Positions 54,476 through 63,377 of a stretch of DNA of 64,000 nucleotides are shown here, one piece after another. Below the pieces are notes generated by a model that was not told the origin of the DNA, made no database searches, and saw only the letters and a list, made by a program, of their open reading frames with translations. Positions within the stretch are counted from its first letter, which is position 1. Each line of letters starts with the position of its first letter. The DNA is taken from positions 62,001-126,000 of the forward strand of contig CAWBCR010000022.1 of NCBI GenBank assembly GCA_963787375.1, given 5' to 3'. Made by a program: the position numbers and the translations under genes. Source of the DNA: CAWBCR01 sp963787375 (GTDB lineage Bacteria; Chloroflexota; Anaerolineae; Aggregatilineales; UBA3940).

Positions 54476-56419
54476 CTAGCCGGCATCCTGGCGATCTTCA
54501 CCGGGCGGCGGCGTGGAGTCAGCCAGCGCGCGGATCAACTGCTCCAGGCTGTAGCCAATCATGCCGAAGCTCTGGCGGGCTTCGTCGGGCGTCAGCGCCT
54601 GCCCGGCGAAGAAGCGCGCGTTGTGATACACGATCTCCAGCGCCGCCGTAAATGCCTCCTCACTTGGTGGCAAGGTCAACAGCCGCTGCATCAGCGGGTT
54701 GGCAGCGTTGAGGTGGAGCGTGCCGCCGGCGGCATTTGCTGGCTGTCCGCGCACACGCAGGTACTCCTCGACCAGGCGTGCCAGCGGGCCACTCAGCATG
54801 CCACCTTCGAGCGCAGCACGAGCCCCGGCGGCCTGATCGCTGCCCGGCGCGAAGACGAGGATCGCCGGGATGTCGACAGGCTTGAAACGCACCAGCCGTG
54901 CCGCCGTGCCCTGCTCGATGTAATAACGTACTATCGGCTCCCAGCGTCCCAACGGATCCTCGACTGGCTCGAATAGGAAGGCGGCTCCCGGCTCAAGCTG
55001 GATCAGGTCAACGCCTTCGTGTGTTCGGGCGTACGCTTTCAGAAACGATTCCTCGGCGAAGCGGCTGGCGTCGATGACGACCAGCCCGCGCGCCTCATAC
55101 AGCATCTTCTCCTGTGTTGCGCCCAGCTCGTCGACGAAATAGTAGATCGTACCATCTCCGGCACTCAAGATCTCAGGCAAAGGCAGCCGCCCGCGGCTCG
55201 TCTCGAACGTCACCAGTTCGCACACTGCCGCAAAGAAGGTGTGGCTCTCCAGTGCCCAGCCCTTGATCAGGTCATTATGCTGCTGGACGATGGCCCGCCA
55301 GATGCGCGGGTTGGTTTCGGCGAGGGCCTGAAGATGCGCGATGATCTGCGCTTCGAGCGCGCGCTGCACAAGATAGAACGCTTCGTCGCGGCGCACCTGC
55401 TCGCGGCTGGCGGTTGGGTTGAGCGCCGGGCAGTCGACCACCCCGCGCACGAAGCGCGCCCAGCGCGGCAGCAGGTCGCGCTCCTGCTCGCTGACCAGCA
55501 TCCGCCGCACATAGACGGTCAGGTCGCCATATTCCTGGATCGATAACGTCGATCCAGTGGGGATGAACAGCACGCCGCGCAGAGGGGTGACGGCACGATC
55601 CTCGCCGCCACCGGGCAGATGCAGGGTCTCGACGTGGTCGTGGAGGGGGATGACGGTCAGCGGGTCCGATGCGCCAAAGCGCCCGGCGATGTAAGTGCGG
55701 TACGCGTCGAGCGGCGCGCCGCGGTGCCAGGGGGCGTCGCCCACGTTGACCGGCTCTTGCCCGCCATCGAGCGTGATCGGTACGCGCAGGAAATCTGCGT
55801 AGCTGCGGATCGCCTCGCGGACGACGCCGGGGTTCAACAGGAATTCGCCCGCCAGCTTGAGATGCAGCGTCAGCGTGGTACCGGGCTCTGCACGCTCGGC
55901 ACGGCCCAGCGTGTAGGTCTCGTCGCCGTGGCTTGACCAGCGCCAGCCGGGCGAGTCCGCTTGCACGCTGCGGGTGACCATCTCGATCTGGTCTGCGACC
56001 AGGAACGCCGCCAGCAGCCCCAACCCGAACTGGCCGATCAGCTCATAGGCGGCGTCGCGCCCGCCGACCTCCAGGCGTTCGCGCAGTTCGGCGGTGTAGC
56101 CCCGACCGATGGTCGCCAGGTAGGTATGTATCTCTTCTCTGGTGAGGCCGGAGCCGTTGTCGGTGACGACCAGAGCGCGCTGTTCGGCGTCAATATGGAG
56201 GTCGATGTGCGGTGTGTAACCATCAACTGAGGAGGTTTCGAGGCGGCGGCGCTGGCAGGAGTTGGCAGCGTTCTGGATCAGCTCGCGCAGCGCCACACTG
56301 GGATCGGAATACAGGTGCTCGCTCAGCAGTCGCAGGATGCCGGGCACGTGCAGGCTGATCGGAAATGTCTGCGCGCCGCTTTCGGGCTGTTCCCTCGCGT
56401 CACCTTTGCCTGTGTCCAT
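54476..56419 (-). CDS. HtpG/Hsp90-like molecular chaperone
   Basis: The start is ATG 56419; 647 residues. The GHKL ATPase domain is clear: ELIQNAANSC (about 48-57), DNGSGLT (about 88-94) and GQFGLGLLAAF (about 125). The middle domain follows HtpG (RGVLFIP, VYVRRMLV, FVRGVVDCPALNPTASREQVRRDE with the catalytic Arg region). The C-terminal third is divergent and has no obvious dimerisation signature. It is about the length of E. coli HtpG but diverges strongly, so I call it an Hsp90-like paralogue. It is divergent from the tetR gene and ends just before the tkt promoter. Confidence 0.82.
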   Translation of the reverse strand: MDTGKGDAREQPESGAQTFPISLHVPGILRLLSEHLYSDPSVALRELIQNAANSCQRRRLETSSVDGYTPHIDLHIDAEQRALVVTDNGSGLTREEIHTYLATIGRGYTAELRERLEVGGRDAAYELIGQFGLGLLAAFLVADQIEMVTRSVQADSPGWRWSSHGDETYTLGRAERAEPGTTLTLHLKLAGEFLLNPGVVREAIRSYADFLRVPITLDGGQEPVNVGDAPWHRGAPLDAYRTYIAGRFGASDPLTVIPLHDHVETLHLPGGGEDRAVTPLRGVLFIPTGSTLSIQEYGDLTVYVRRMLVSEQERDLLPRWARFVRGVVDCPALNPTASREQVRRDEAFYLVQRALEAQIIAHLQALAETNPRIWRAIVQQHNDLIKGWALESHTFFAAVCELVTFETSRGRLPLPEILSAGDGTIYYFVDELGATQEKMLYEARGLVVIDASRFAEESFLKAYARTHEGVDLIQLEPGAAFLFEPVEDPLGRWEPIVRYYIEQGTAARLVRFKPVDIPAILVFAPGSDQAAGARAALEGGMLSGPLARLVEEYLRVRGQPANAAGGTLHLNAANPLMQRLLTLPPSEEAFTAALEIVYHNARFFAGQALTPDEARQSFGMIGYSLEQLIRALADSTPPPGEDRQDAG

Positions 56420-56462
56420 TCCGCCCTCACGCTGCCCACCTTGACGCCTATCGCTGTCATCG

Positions 56463-56468
56463 AGTATA
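56463..56468 (-). promoter_or_regulatory. -10 element for the Hsp90-like gene
   Basis: A TATACT on the minus strand lies 44 bases upstream of the start codon. The matching -35 region is GC-rich and unconvincing. Confidence 0.35.
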
Positions 56469-56491
56469 GCACACAGCAGCCCGTGCCCCAC

Positions 56492-56521
56492 TTGACTCGC
56501 GGGCCCTAGCATGAGTATACT
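56492..56521 (+). promoter_or_regulatory. promoter of the tetR gene
   Basis: TTGACT (56492-56497) and TATACT (56516-56521) are 18 bases apart, 33 bases upstream of the start codon. Confidence 0.68.
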
Positions 56522-56524
56522 AAA

Positions 56525-56544
56525 CCTACCGACCGGTCGGTAGG
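56525..56544 (+). promoter_or_regulatory. perfect 20-bp TetR-type operator
   Basis: CCTACCGACCGGTCGGTAGG reads the same on both strands and covers the predicted transcription start of tetR, so the TetR protein probably represses itself here. The ACCGACCGGTCGGT core is like known operators of TetR regulators of fatty-acid catabolism. Confidence 0.72.
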
Positions 56545-56553
56545 ATGGAGACA

Positions 56554-57153
56554 ATGGCGAAGGTCAACCGAACCGAAATCATCAAGGCCGCAGTAGGCCT
56601 CTTCAACCAGAATGGCTACCACGCCACGTCGATGAGCGACATCGCGCACGCCGTCGACATCAAGAAGCCAAGCCTATACCACCACTTCGACAGCAAAGAG
56701 GCGATCCTGCTGGCCATCCTCGAAACCGGCATGGACCAGCTCATCGCCGAAATCACCGGGATTGAAGCCTCCAACCAGCAATGCAGCGCCAAACTGCGTG
56801 ACGCAATCCATGCCCACGCCCGGTTGATAGCCTTCAACCCCGAAGGGGCAGCCGTGTTCCTGCGCGAGGATCGCGGCCTGGGCGACGCATACATGGCGCA
56901 GTACGTTGCCAAGCGCGACGAGTTCGAGCGGCTGTTCCGCGCGATCGTGCGGCAGGGGATCGACGAAGGCGTGTTCCGCGACATGGACGTCGCGATCACG
57001 GTCCATGCGCTGCTGGGCATGGTCAACTGGATGACGCGCTGGTACCGGCCCGCCGGACGCCTGAGCGCCGAACAGATCGCAGACATGTTCGCGGATCTGT
57101 TTCTGGACGGCCTGATCTGCCGGGATGGCGAGGCCATAAGCCAGGTAAGCTGA
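56554..57153 (+). CDS. TetR family transcriptional regulator
   Basis: Start ATG 56554 is preferred because GGAG lies just upstream; the ATG at 56545 would overlap that site. The protein has 199 residues. The N-terminal HTH (GYHATSMSDIAHAVDIKKPSLYHHF) is typical and the rest is the ligand-binding core. It is followed 63 bases later by two acyl-CoA dehydrogenase genes, so its ligand is probably an acyl-CoA or fatty acid. Confidence 0.88.
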   Translation: MAKVNRTEIIKAAVGLFNQNGYHATSMSDIAHAVDIKKPSLYHHFDSKEAILLAILETGMDQLIAEITGIEASNQQCSAKLRDAIHAHARLIAFNPEGAAVFLREDRGLGDAYMAQYVAKRDEFERLFRAIVRQGIDEGVFRDMDVAITVHALLGMVNWMTRWYRPAGRLSAEQIADMFADLFLDGLICRDGEAISQVS

Positions 57154-57216
57154 TCCAAACGAAACTGTTGATTGTGGGGCCGCTGGGCCAACAGAAGATA
57201 GCGGGGAGAAGACACC

Positions 57217-58317
57217 ATGATCACATTTACCCCAAGCGAAGAACAGAATATGTTGATCGAGGCGATCCACCGCTACGCCGAGTCGGACGTACGCAAGATC
57301 GCCCACGACGCCGACGAGACCGGCGAAGCACCTGCTGCCGTGATCAACAAAGGCTGGGAGCTGGGCATCCTGCCCGGCCTGATCCCCGAGGCCTACGGCG
57401 GATACGCCGACGGCCCCGGCGCGGTGACCGGCGCGCTGGCGCTGGAGGAGATGGCGTGGGGCGACCTGTCCATTGCGCTCAAAGTGTGGACCCCCGCCCT
57501 GTTTGCGCTGGCGATTCTCACCAGCGGGACGGAGGAGCAGAAGCAGGCCTACCTGCCCGCCTTCTGTGACGTCAAGCGGCCCATCGCCACAGCGGCGCTG
57601 GTCGAGCCCAGTGTGACTTTCGACCCCTGGCGTCCGGCAGTCATCGCCACGCGCAACAACGGCATGGTTGCGCTCGACGGCGAGAAGGCCAGTGTGCCGC
57701 TGGCTGCGGATGCTGAACAGATGATCGTCTACGCCTCTGACAGCGAAACCGGCAAGGTCGATGGCTACATCGTCGAGAAGGGCGCACAGGGGCTTGAGAT
57801 TTGCGGTCGCGAGAAGCTGATGGGCCTACGCGCGCTGCCCACATACCGCATCAAGCTGTCAAACGTGACTGTCAATGCTTCACAGCGCGTCGGCGGAGAG
57901 GCTGGCACCGACTTCGCCACCATCCTTAACCGGGGACGGATCGCGCTTGGCGCGCTGGCCGTCGGCATGGCGCGTGGGTCGTTTGAGTACGCGCGCGATT
58001 ACGCCAAAGAACGTGTGCAGTTCGGCGTGCCGATTGCGACCAAGCAGGCCATCGCTTTCAAGCTGGCCGACATGGCGATTGAGGTCGATGCCGCGCGGCT
58101 GCTGGTGTGGGAGGCAGCGTGGCAAGCCGATCAGGGCAACGACCTGATGGCTTCCGCTGCACAAGTGAAAGCGTACCTCAACCAGATGGTGATGTTCGTG
58201 GCTGACTCCGGCGTGCAGACGCTGGGCGGCTACGGCTACATCCGCGAGTACCCCGCCGAGCGCTGGCTGCGCAACGCACGCGGCTTCGCCAGCATCGACG
58301 GTCTGGCGCTGGTCTAG
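57217..58317 (+). CDS. acyl-CoA dehydrogenase-like protein lacking the usual catalytic glutamate
   Basis: A 366-residue FAD-dependent family member starting at ATG 57217 after GGGGAGAAG. It has the ACAD fold: ERVQFGVPI (Arg/Gln FAD contacts), the LGGYGYIREYPAERWLRNAR C-terminal loop and a full alpha-beta-alpha length. The C-terminus reads ASIDGLALV where family members have YEGT; the catalytic Glu of that loop is missing, and the alternative helix-G position also lacks Glu. In alpha2beta2 acyl-CoA dehydrogenases one subunit has lost its base, which is what I infer here. It is paired with the next gene. Confidence 0.82.
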   Translation: MITFTPSEEQNMLIEAIHRYAESDVRKIAHDADETGEAPAAVINKGWELGILPGLIPEAYGGYADGPGAVTGALALEEMAWGDLSIALKVWTPALFALAILTSGTEEQKQAYLPAFCDVKRPIATAALVEPSVTFDPWRPAVIATRNNGMVALDGEKASVPLAADAEQMIVYASDSETGKVDGYIVEKGAQGLEICGREKLMGLRALPTYRIKLSNVTVNASQRVGGEAGTDFATILNRGRIALGALAVGMARGSFEYARDYAKERVQFGVPIATKQAIAFKLADMAIEVDAARLLVWEAAWQADQGNDLMASAAQVKAYLNQMVMFVADSGVQTLGGYGYIREYPAERWLRNARGFASIDGLALV

Positions 58318-58350
58318 TGGCGTAAGTCACAAACACGGAGGACAGGAACC

Positions 58351-59638
58351 ATGATCGATTTCAGCCTGCCAGACAAGATCAAAATGCAGCTCCAGATGAC
58401 GGAGTATGTGGCGAAGGACGTGATGCGCAAGCACGCCCGCGAACTCGACGAAAACGAGCACCAGCGGCCCACCGAGTACGTGAAGATCATGTGGCCTGTG
58501 ATGGCCGACATGCAGAAAGCGTCCCTGGAACGCTACCGCCGCAAAGCCGAACAGGAAGCCGCCGGCGAGAAGAAAGAGGAAGGCAAGAAAGGTCCGAGCA
58601 CCTACTTTATAGGGCTGATGTACATGCTGGAGATGCTGTCGTGGGGTGACGTTGCCCAGTACCTCTCGACGCCGAGCGCCATGCTGGGTGGAACCGCCAT
58701 TGAAGCGGTAGGTACGCTGGAGCAGAAAGAGCGCTTTCTGAGCCGGTTCGCCGAACTCGAAGCAACCGCCAGCCTGGGGCGCGATGGCCATGACCGAGCC
58801 GGGAGCAGGCTCGGATACGTCGGCTATCGCGACAACGGCGATGCTCGACGAAGAGACGAACAAGTGGGTGTTGAACGGCGAGAAGATCTTTTGCACGAAT
58901 GGCGGCCTGGCGCTGGAGGAATCCAACGGGCTGTTGGTGGTGTGGGCAACGGTCGACCGGAAAGCCGGGCGTGCCGGCATGAAGTCGTTCGTCGTGGAGG
59001 CCAACACGCCGGGTGTGACCGTCGTCAAGGAAGAGATCAAGCACGGTATCCGGGCTAGCAACACGGTCGCCATTTCGTTCCAGGATGCGCGCATCCCCTA
59101 TGACAACATCCTGGGCAACCCTGAGGTCCGCGAGCGCAACTCCTCCAGCCGCAAGGGCTTCAAGGGAGCAATGAAGACTTTTGACGCCTCGCGCCCAATT
59201 GTCGCCGCGACGGCGGTCGGCGTGGCGCGCGCGGCGCTGGAGCTGACCAAGGAGAAACTAGCAGAAGCGGGGATTGCCATCCGCTACGACGCGCCGCCTC
59301 ACGAACAGACGGCCATTGAGCGCGACGTGATCGAGATGGAGGCTGAACTCAAAGCCACCTGGCTGCTGACGCTGCGTGCCGGGTCGATGATGGACTACGG
59401 CGAGCCCAACGCGCTGGAGTCAAGCATGTGCAAAGCCAAGGCCGGGCAAGCCGGGACCAGGATCGCACAGCGCTGCGTCGAAATCCTGGGGCCGATGGGC
59501 TACAGCCGCGAATGGCTGGTCGAGAAGCTGATGCGCGACGCGAAGATCGCAGACCTGTACGAGGGCACGCACGAAATCAACCAGTTGATCATCGCCCGGC
59601 AGGTGCTCAACTACAGCTCGGGTGACCTGCCCGCGTAG
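58351..59638 (+). CDS. acyl-CoA dehydrogenase, catalytic subunit (frameshifted)
   Basis: About 429 residues. The frame breaks near 58762 and is restored by one base, joining AELE to PAWGAMAMTEPGAGSDTSA. The flavin and substrate motifs (TEPGAGSDTS, NGEKIFCTNGG) and the C-terminal LYEGTHEINQLII with the usual catalytic Glu are present. A charged segment (ERYRRKAEQEAAGEKKEEGKK, cut here by frame limits) is inserted before the central domain. It lies 33 bases after the first dehydrogenase, so the two probably form a heteromer that introduces the alpha,beta double bond into an acyl-CoA. Confidence 0.86.
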
Positions 59639-59663
59639 CCTCCTGCACCAACACGATACACAG

Positions 59664-59692
59664 ATGGCGGGCCGCATCGATGCGCCCGCCAT
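59664..59692. terminator. terminator after the acyl-CoA dehydrogenases
   Basis: A 9-bp ATGGCGGGC/GCCCGCCAT stem with an 11-base loop is followed by TTCATTTG on the plus strand. It lies between convergent genes and can serve both. Confidence 0.6.
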
Positions 59693-59717
59693 TTCATTTG
59701 TGTTCAACTTTCGCCCA

Positions 59718-60449
59718 TCAGGTGACGCCGAAGAACAGCAGCGGCACGTAACTGATCGCCCACACCGCCAGCATCGGGACGCCGCTGAAGGCGAACAGAA
59801 TCGACAGGTAGCCGTGATACGACTGGTAAGGCACCAGCCACGGCCCGGCGAAAGCCGCCAGTCTGAAACTGCGCCGGCGCAGCGCGATCACGAGCGTGGG
59901 CAGCCCGATCAGCAGCGAGAACGGGAACAGCGAGAGATTCCAGGAACTGGCTGTCGGCGTGGACGGCACCCCCCACGCAAGAATGGCCAGCAGCAGCAGC
60001 ACCACTGCCGGCGCAGTCGTGCGGGCAATGCCACGCCAGCCGAAGCGCATCCATTGATCCTGAAGCAGCAGCAGGATGACGCCAATCGTCACCTGCGGCT
60101 TGATCAGGTAGAACAGCATGGCAATCGGCGCAGGGAAGAAGATGCCCAGCCATGGCAGCCACTCGATGTTGCCGGCGCGCACAGACTGGAGATGCATGGC
60201 GCTGGTCACAACCAGCAGCGCGCCCAGCGCGCCAAGGCGCAGCCTTACCGATACGGCCACCAGGCTCGCCACCGAGACGATGGCCAGCACCAGAATGGCG
60301 TATTTGCCGAACAGCAGGAAGGGCGCGAGCAGTGGCAGCGTCCACGGCGGGTTGTAGAACCGCATGAACCCGGTGCCGACCAGATACGGGTTTTGGCCGT
60401 GCAGGAAAGCCAGAATCGCTCTGCGAAACAGGTCCCAATCGGTGCCCAT
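59718..60449 (-). CDS. GT87/DUF2029-like membrane glycosyltransferase, probably N-terminally short
   Basis: A 243-residue protein with about six membrane segments. The first conserved features (GQNPYLVGTGFMRFYNPPW, PPWTLPLLAPF) are those seen just after the first membrane helix in GT87/DUF2029 mannosyltransferases, which are usually about 400 residues. The N-terminus and the last helices seem absent. No strong Shine-Dalgarno precedes ATG 60449. It lies 18 bases downstream of a MaoC gene. It may be a degenerate or minimal member. Confidence 0.65.
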   Translation of the reverse strand: MGTDWDLFRRAILAFLHGQNPYLVGTGFMRFYNPPWTLPLLAPFLLFGKYAILVLAIVSVASLVAVSVRLRLGALGALLVVTSAMHLQSVRAGNIEWLPWLGIFFPAPIAMLFYLIKPQVTIGVILLLLQDQWMRFGWRGIARTTAPAVVLLLLAILAWGVPSTPTASSWNLSLFPFSLLIGLPTLVIALRRRSFRLAAFAGPWLVPYQSYHGYLSILFAFSGVPMLAVWAISYVPLLFFGVT

Positions 60450-60467
60450 GTGCAGCCGGCGCGGACC

Positions 60468-60899
60468 TCAGCCCGCCCTGCGCGGGAGCGCGATGATGAA
60501 GTCGCCCTTCAACTTGAGCGAGTCGTCGGACTTTCCCTTGATCGTCAGCCGGCCTTTCGCCAGCGCCTCGCCGCCCTCCTCGGCTTTCTCAGACACGCTC
60601 CCCCGGCACACAACTTCCTCTCCAGGGAGAGTCATGCCGCTGAAACGTACCTTGATTTGCCGAACCGAGCCGGGCCCGGCCCAGTCGGTGAGCAGCTGCC
60701 CGGCGAACGCCATGATCAGCATGCCGTGCGCGATCACGCCGTCCAGCCCAACCATCTGCGCGACCTTGGGCACGGTGTGGATCGGGTTGAAGTCGCCCGA
60801 CGCGCCCGAATAGCGCACAAGCTGCGTTTCCGTCACCGGGCCCTTAATCACCTCTGGCAGCTCCGCGCCCGGCTCGACATCCTCGTAGTAGATCGTCAT
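60468..60899 (-). CDS. MaoC-like (R)-specific enoyl-CoA hydratase, catalytic subunit
   Basis: A 143-residue single hot-dog domain. The catalytic Asp/His pair is in SGDFNPIHTV (about 32-41), and IAHGMLIMAFAGQLLTDW matches the family. It would hydrate trans-2-enoyl-CoA or dehydrate 3-hydroxyacyl-CoA. The next gene upstream encodes a second hot-dog subunit, as in HadAB-type heterodimers. Eight bases separate the two genes. It may take the product of the acyl-CoA dehydrogenases encoded nearby on the other strand. Confidence 0.85.
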   Translation of the reverse strand: MTIYYEDVEPGAELPEVIKGPVTETQLVRYSGASGDFNPIHTVPKVAQMVGLDGVIAHGMLIMAFAGQLLTDWAGPGSVRQIKVRFSGMTLPGEEVVCRGSVSEKAEEGGEALAKGRLTIKGKSDDSLKLKGDFIIALPRRAG

Positions 60900-60907
60900 G
60901 GCTCCCC

Positions 60908-61330
60908 CTACCCGCGCACGATGATCAGCGCACGGTCGTCGATAACCGGTGCGCCGCTCTGGTTGCGATACTGCGTCACGAACTCGACGAACGTCATCGC
61001 GCCGGAGCGGCCCGCCTTCTCGTACACGTCGGCGACCCGCGTCACGCCGGTGACCGTGTCGCCGATGTGCAGCGGCGCGAGGTACGTGTACTCCTGCTCG
61101 GCGTGCAGCACATTCCAGATTTCGACGCCAATCGCATTCAGCGCGCCCTCCAGCCCGCCACCGCCCCAGAACATGAACAGCGTGGCGAACGTCGGCGGCA
61201 GTGGCGGGTCGTCGGCCTCGTAGGCCGGGTTGCCGTCGCCAACCGCCAGCAGGAACTCGCGCAGCTTGCTGCGCTCAATGGTGAAGCTGAACTCCGGGAA
61301 GACCTTCCCCTTGTGGGCTGGATCGACCAT
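60908..61330 (-). CDS. MaoC-N-type dehydratase partner subunit (HadA-like)
   Basis: A 140-residue hot-dog protein of the FAS1-like dehydratase N-terminal type: FTIERSKLREFLLAVGD (about 15-31), PPTFATLFMFWG (about 45) and YTYLAPLHIGDTVT (about 82). It lacks a clear D-x4-H catalytic pair, so it is inferred to be the structural or substrate-binding subunit of a heterodimer with the gene that follows. Confidence 0.82.
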   Translation of the reverse strand: MVDPAHKGKVFPEFSFTIERSKLREFLLAVGDGNPAYEADDPPLPPTFATLFMFWGGGGLEGALNAIGVEIWNVLHAEQEYTYLAPLHIGDTVTGVTRVADVYEKAGRSGAMTFVEFVTQYRNQSGAPVIDDRALIIVRG

Positions 61331-61416
61331 GAATGCGTCCTTTCGTCAGGCTGCGGGGCGAGGTCATGAGCTGACCTCACCGATAGGAACAGGCCGCGGG
61401 GCGCAGAGTTACGCGC

Positions 61417-62433
61417 CTACACGCGCTGGTAGCGCAGCGTGGGGCTGCGATCCTTTTCCAGCGCGTCGAGGTTGGTGATCATCACCAGCCCGCGCTGGTT
61501 GAGGTACTCGATCCGCGCGCCGGTCTGCTCAATCTTGAGCAGCTCGCTGTAGCCGTCGAGCCGCCCGTAAATGTGCTGCGCGATCTCGTAGATCGAACGC
61601 GGCCCGTCGCACAGATCGTAGACACGCTCGACCTTGTCCAGTGCTGCCTGCCGGGTGCGTCGGGCCACGTCGTAAAAGTCAGGCATGGGCCACTCATGGC
61701 CGCCCAGCGCCACACGTACCCCTTCGATAGTCCCGGCGCGCGCCAGTGAATCGACGTAGTGGCTGACGCCAGTGTAGGGCATGATGCTTTCCGGGGCCAG
61801 TGCAACGCTGGTGGCAGGGAGGATGAGATCGGCGCACAGCAGCACGTCGTCCACTTGCAGCACGACCAGCCCCGGTGCGTGGCCCGGCAGGTGAGTCACG
61901 CGCATTCTATCGTCGATCAGGTCGCCATCGTGCAGCACGTAGTCGACCGGCACCTGCTTGAAGGCACGCTTGCCCAGCATGTACATATCGAGCAGGCGGC
62001 TGCGATGCTCGGCGGGCACGCCGCTCCGTGCCAGAAAGTCATCCATCGCCGCCCGGGTGACGAGCACCCGCTCGTCGTAGTTGACCAGCACCGGGCGAGC
62101 CAATTCGTGGAGGCCGATCTGCGCTTTGGTTGCGGCATCTTTGACCTGCACCAGCCCGCCGAAATGGTCGATGTGCCCATGCGTGATGACGATACGGTCG
62201 ATGTCGGCCAGCGTTGCCCGCACGCCGTACTCGCCTTCGAGCGCGGCCAGGCCCGCCAGCAGATCGGCGTGCGACGAGCCAAAGCCGGAGCCGACATCGA
62301 CCAGCGTCAGGCGGCCCTCGTCGGTGACGAGGTGAGCGTAGCCAATGTAGCCGGGGAACACCTCCAGCGGCAGGCGAAAGACCTGTGCGCCGCCAGAGGT
62401 CTCGATACGTTCAAGATGGTCTTTGTCAGTCAT
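61417..62433 (-). CDS. MBL-fold metallohydrolase
   Basis: A 338-residue protein starting at ATG 62433; GTG 62442 is possible. The metal motif THGHIDHFGG is at about residues 83-92, with HLPGHAPG (about 182) and CADLI (about 202). A C-terminal winged or helical domain of about 90 residues (YDLCDGPRSIYEIAQHIYG) resembles that of longer lactamase-like hydrolases. It overlaps or abuts the radical SAM gene, so it is the third gene of that unit. Substrate unknown. Confidence 0.82.
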   Translation of the reverse strand: MTDKDHLERIETSGGAQVFRLPLEVFPGYIGYAHLVTDEGRLTLVDVGSGFGSSHADLLAGLAALEGEYGVRATLADIDRIVITHGHIDHFGGLVQVKDAATKAQIGLHELARPVLVNYDERVLVTRAAMDDFLARSGVPAEHRSRLLDMYMLGKRAFKQVPVDYVLHDGDLIDDRMRVTHLPGHAPGLVVLQVDDVLLCADLILPATSVALAPESIMPYTGVSHYVDSLARAGTIEGVRVALGGHEWPMPDFYDVARRTRQAALDKVERVYDLCDGPRSIYEIAQHIYGRLDGYSELLKIEQTGARIEYLNQRGLVMITNLDALEKDRSPTLRYQRV

Positions 62434-62438
62434 CAGGC

Positions 62439-63377
62439 TCACTTTGTGTGGTTGTCAACAGGATCAAGCAGCAGGCTGCCGTCCAGCCGCTGCAAACCAA
62501 ACTCAAGCGCCAACGCTTGCGCTTGCGCGTACTCTTCGGGCGTGATGGCCCGGTCGATACCCTCGCGGGCCGAGGCACGGTAGGCCGGGCGATACTGGTC
62601 CATCAGGCTCAAGTAGGTGTTCGGTCCGAGGTTGTCGGCAATCCAGCGCAGGACGCCCGCCGTGTTGTCGTCATGGCCCGGCATGACGAGGTGCCTCAAC
62701 AGCAGGCCGCGACGCGCTGCGCCGCCCCCATCGATCTGGAGATCACCGACCTGCCGGTGCATCTCCAGCACCGCCGCCCGGTTGATTCGCGGGTAGTCGC
62801 GCACGCCGCTCAGGTGCAGCGCGAGGTCTGTATCGCTGTATTTCATGTCGGGCAGGTAGATGTCGACCACGCCGTCGAGCAGCGCCAGCACCTGCGGCGC
62901 GTCGTAGCCGCCCGAATTCCACACCAGCGGCAGGCGCAGCCCGCCGTCGACGGCCAACAGCAGCGCCTCAAGAATCTGTGGCGCGACATGCGTCGGCGTA
63001 ACGAGGTTCAGGTTGGCCGCGCCCTTCGCCTGCAAATCGAGCATCAGCGAGGCAAGCTCCGAAGCCGTCAGCGCACGCCCCATGCCCTTGATGTTCCAGC
63101 GAGCCGTCTGGCAGAACTGGCAACGCAGGTCGCAGTAAGTGAAGAAGATCGCACCGGAGCCGCCGCCCGAGACGATAGGCCGCTCCTCGCCGAAGTGCAG
63201 GTATGCCGTCGCGACGACCGCCTGGATGCCGGTGCGGCACGGGCCAGTTTCCGTCACGCGGTCGATACCACAGTTCCAGCCACACAGGCGGCAGGCGCGC
63301 AGCGCCGCGCGTGCCTGCTCGACACGCCGCGCCAACTCCCCGCTGCGATACAGCGCCAGGTACGCAGCTTCAGCCAT
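62439..63377 (-). CDS. radical SAM protein, PflA/PflX-like
   Basis: A 312-residue protein. The cluster motif is YCDLRCQFCQ (CxxxCxxC, about 81-90). An extra N-terminal cysteine set (CRLCGWNCGIDR...GPC) is typical of the COG1313 subgroup. The SAM-binding region follows the radical SAM barrel pattern (NSGGYD, HLVMPGHDDN). Function is unknown, although many relatives activate glycyl-radical enzymes or modify peptides. It overlaps the formylglycine-generating-enzyme-like gene at TGATG, so the two are coupled. Confidence 0.85.
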   Translation of the reverse strand: MAEAAYLALYRSGELARRVEQARAALRACRLCGWNCGIDRVTETGPCRTGIQAVVATAYLHFGEERPIVSGGGSGAIFFTYCDLRCQFCQTARWNIKGMGRALTASELASLMLDLQAKGAANLNLVTPTHVAPQILEALLLAVDGGLRLPLVWNSGGYDAPQVLALLDGVVDIYLPDMKYSDTDLALHLSGVRDYPRINRAAVLEMHRQVGDLQIDGGGAARRGLLLRHLVMPGHDDNTAGVLRWIADNLGPNTYLSLMDQYRPAYRASAREGIDRAITPEEYAQAQALALEFGLQRLDGSLLLDPVDNHTK

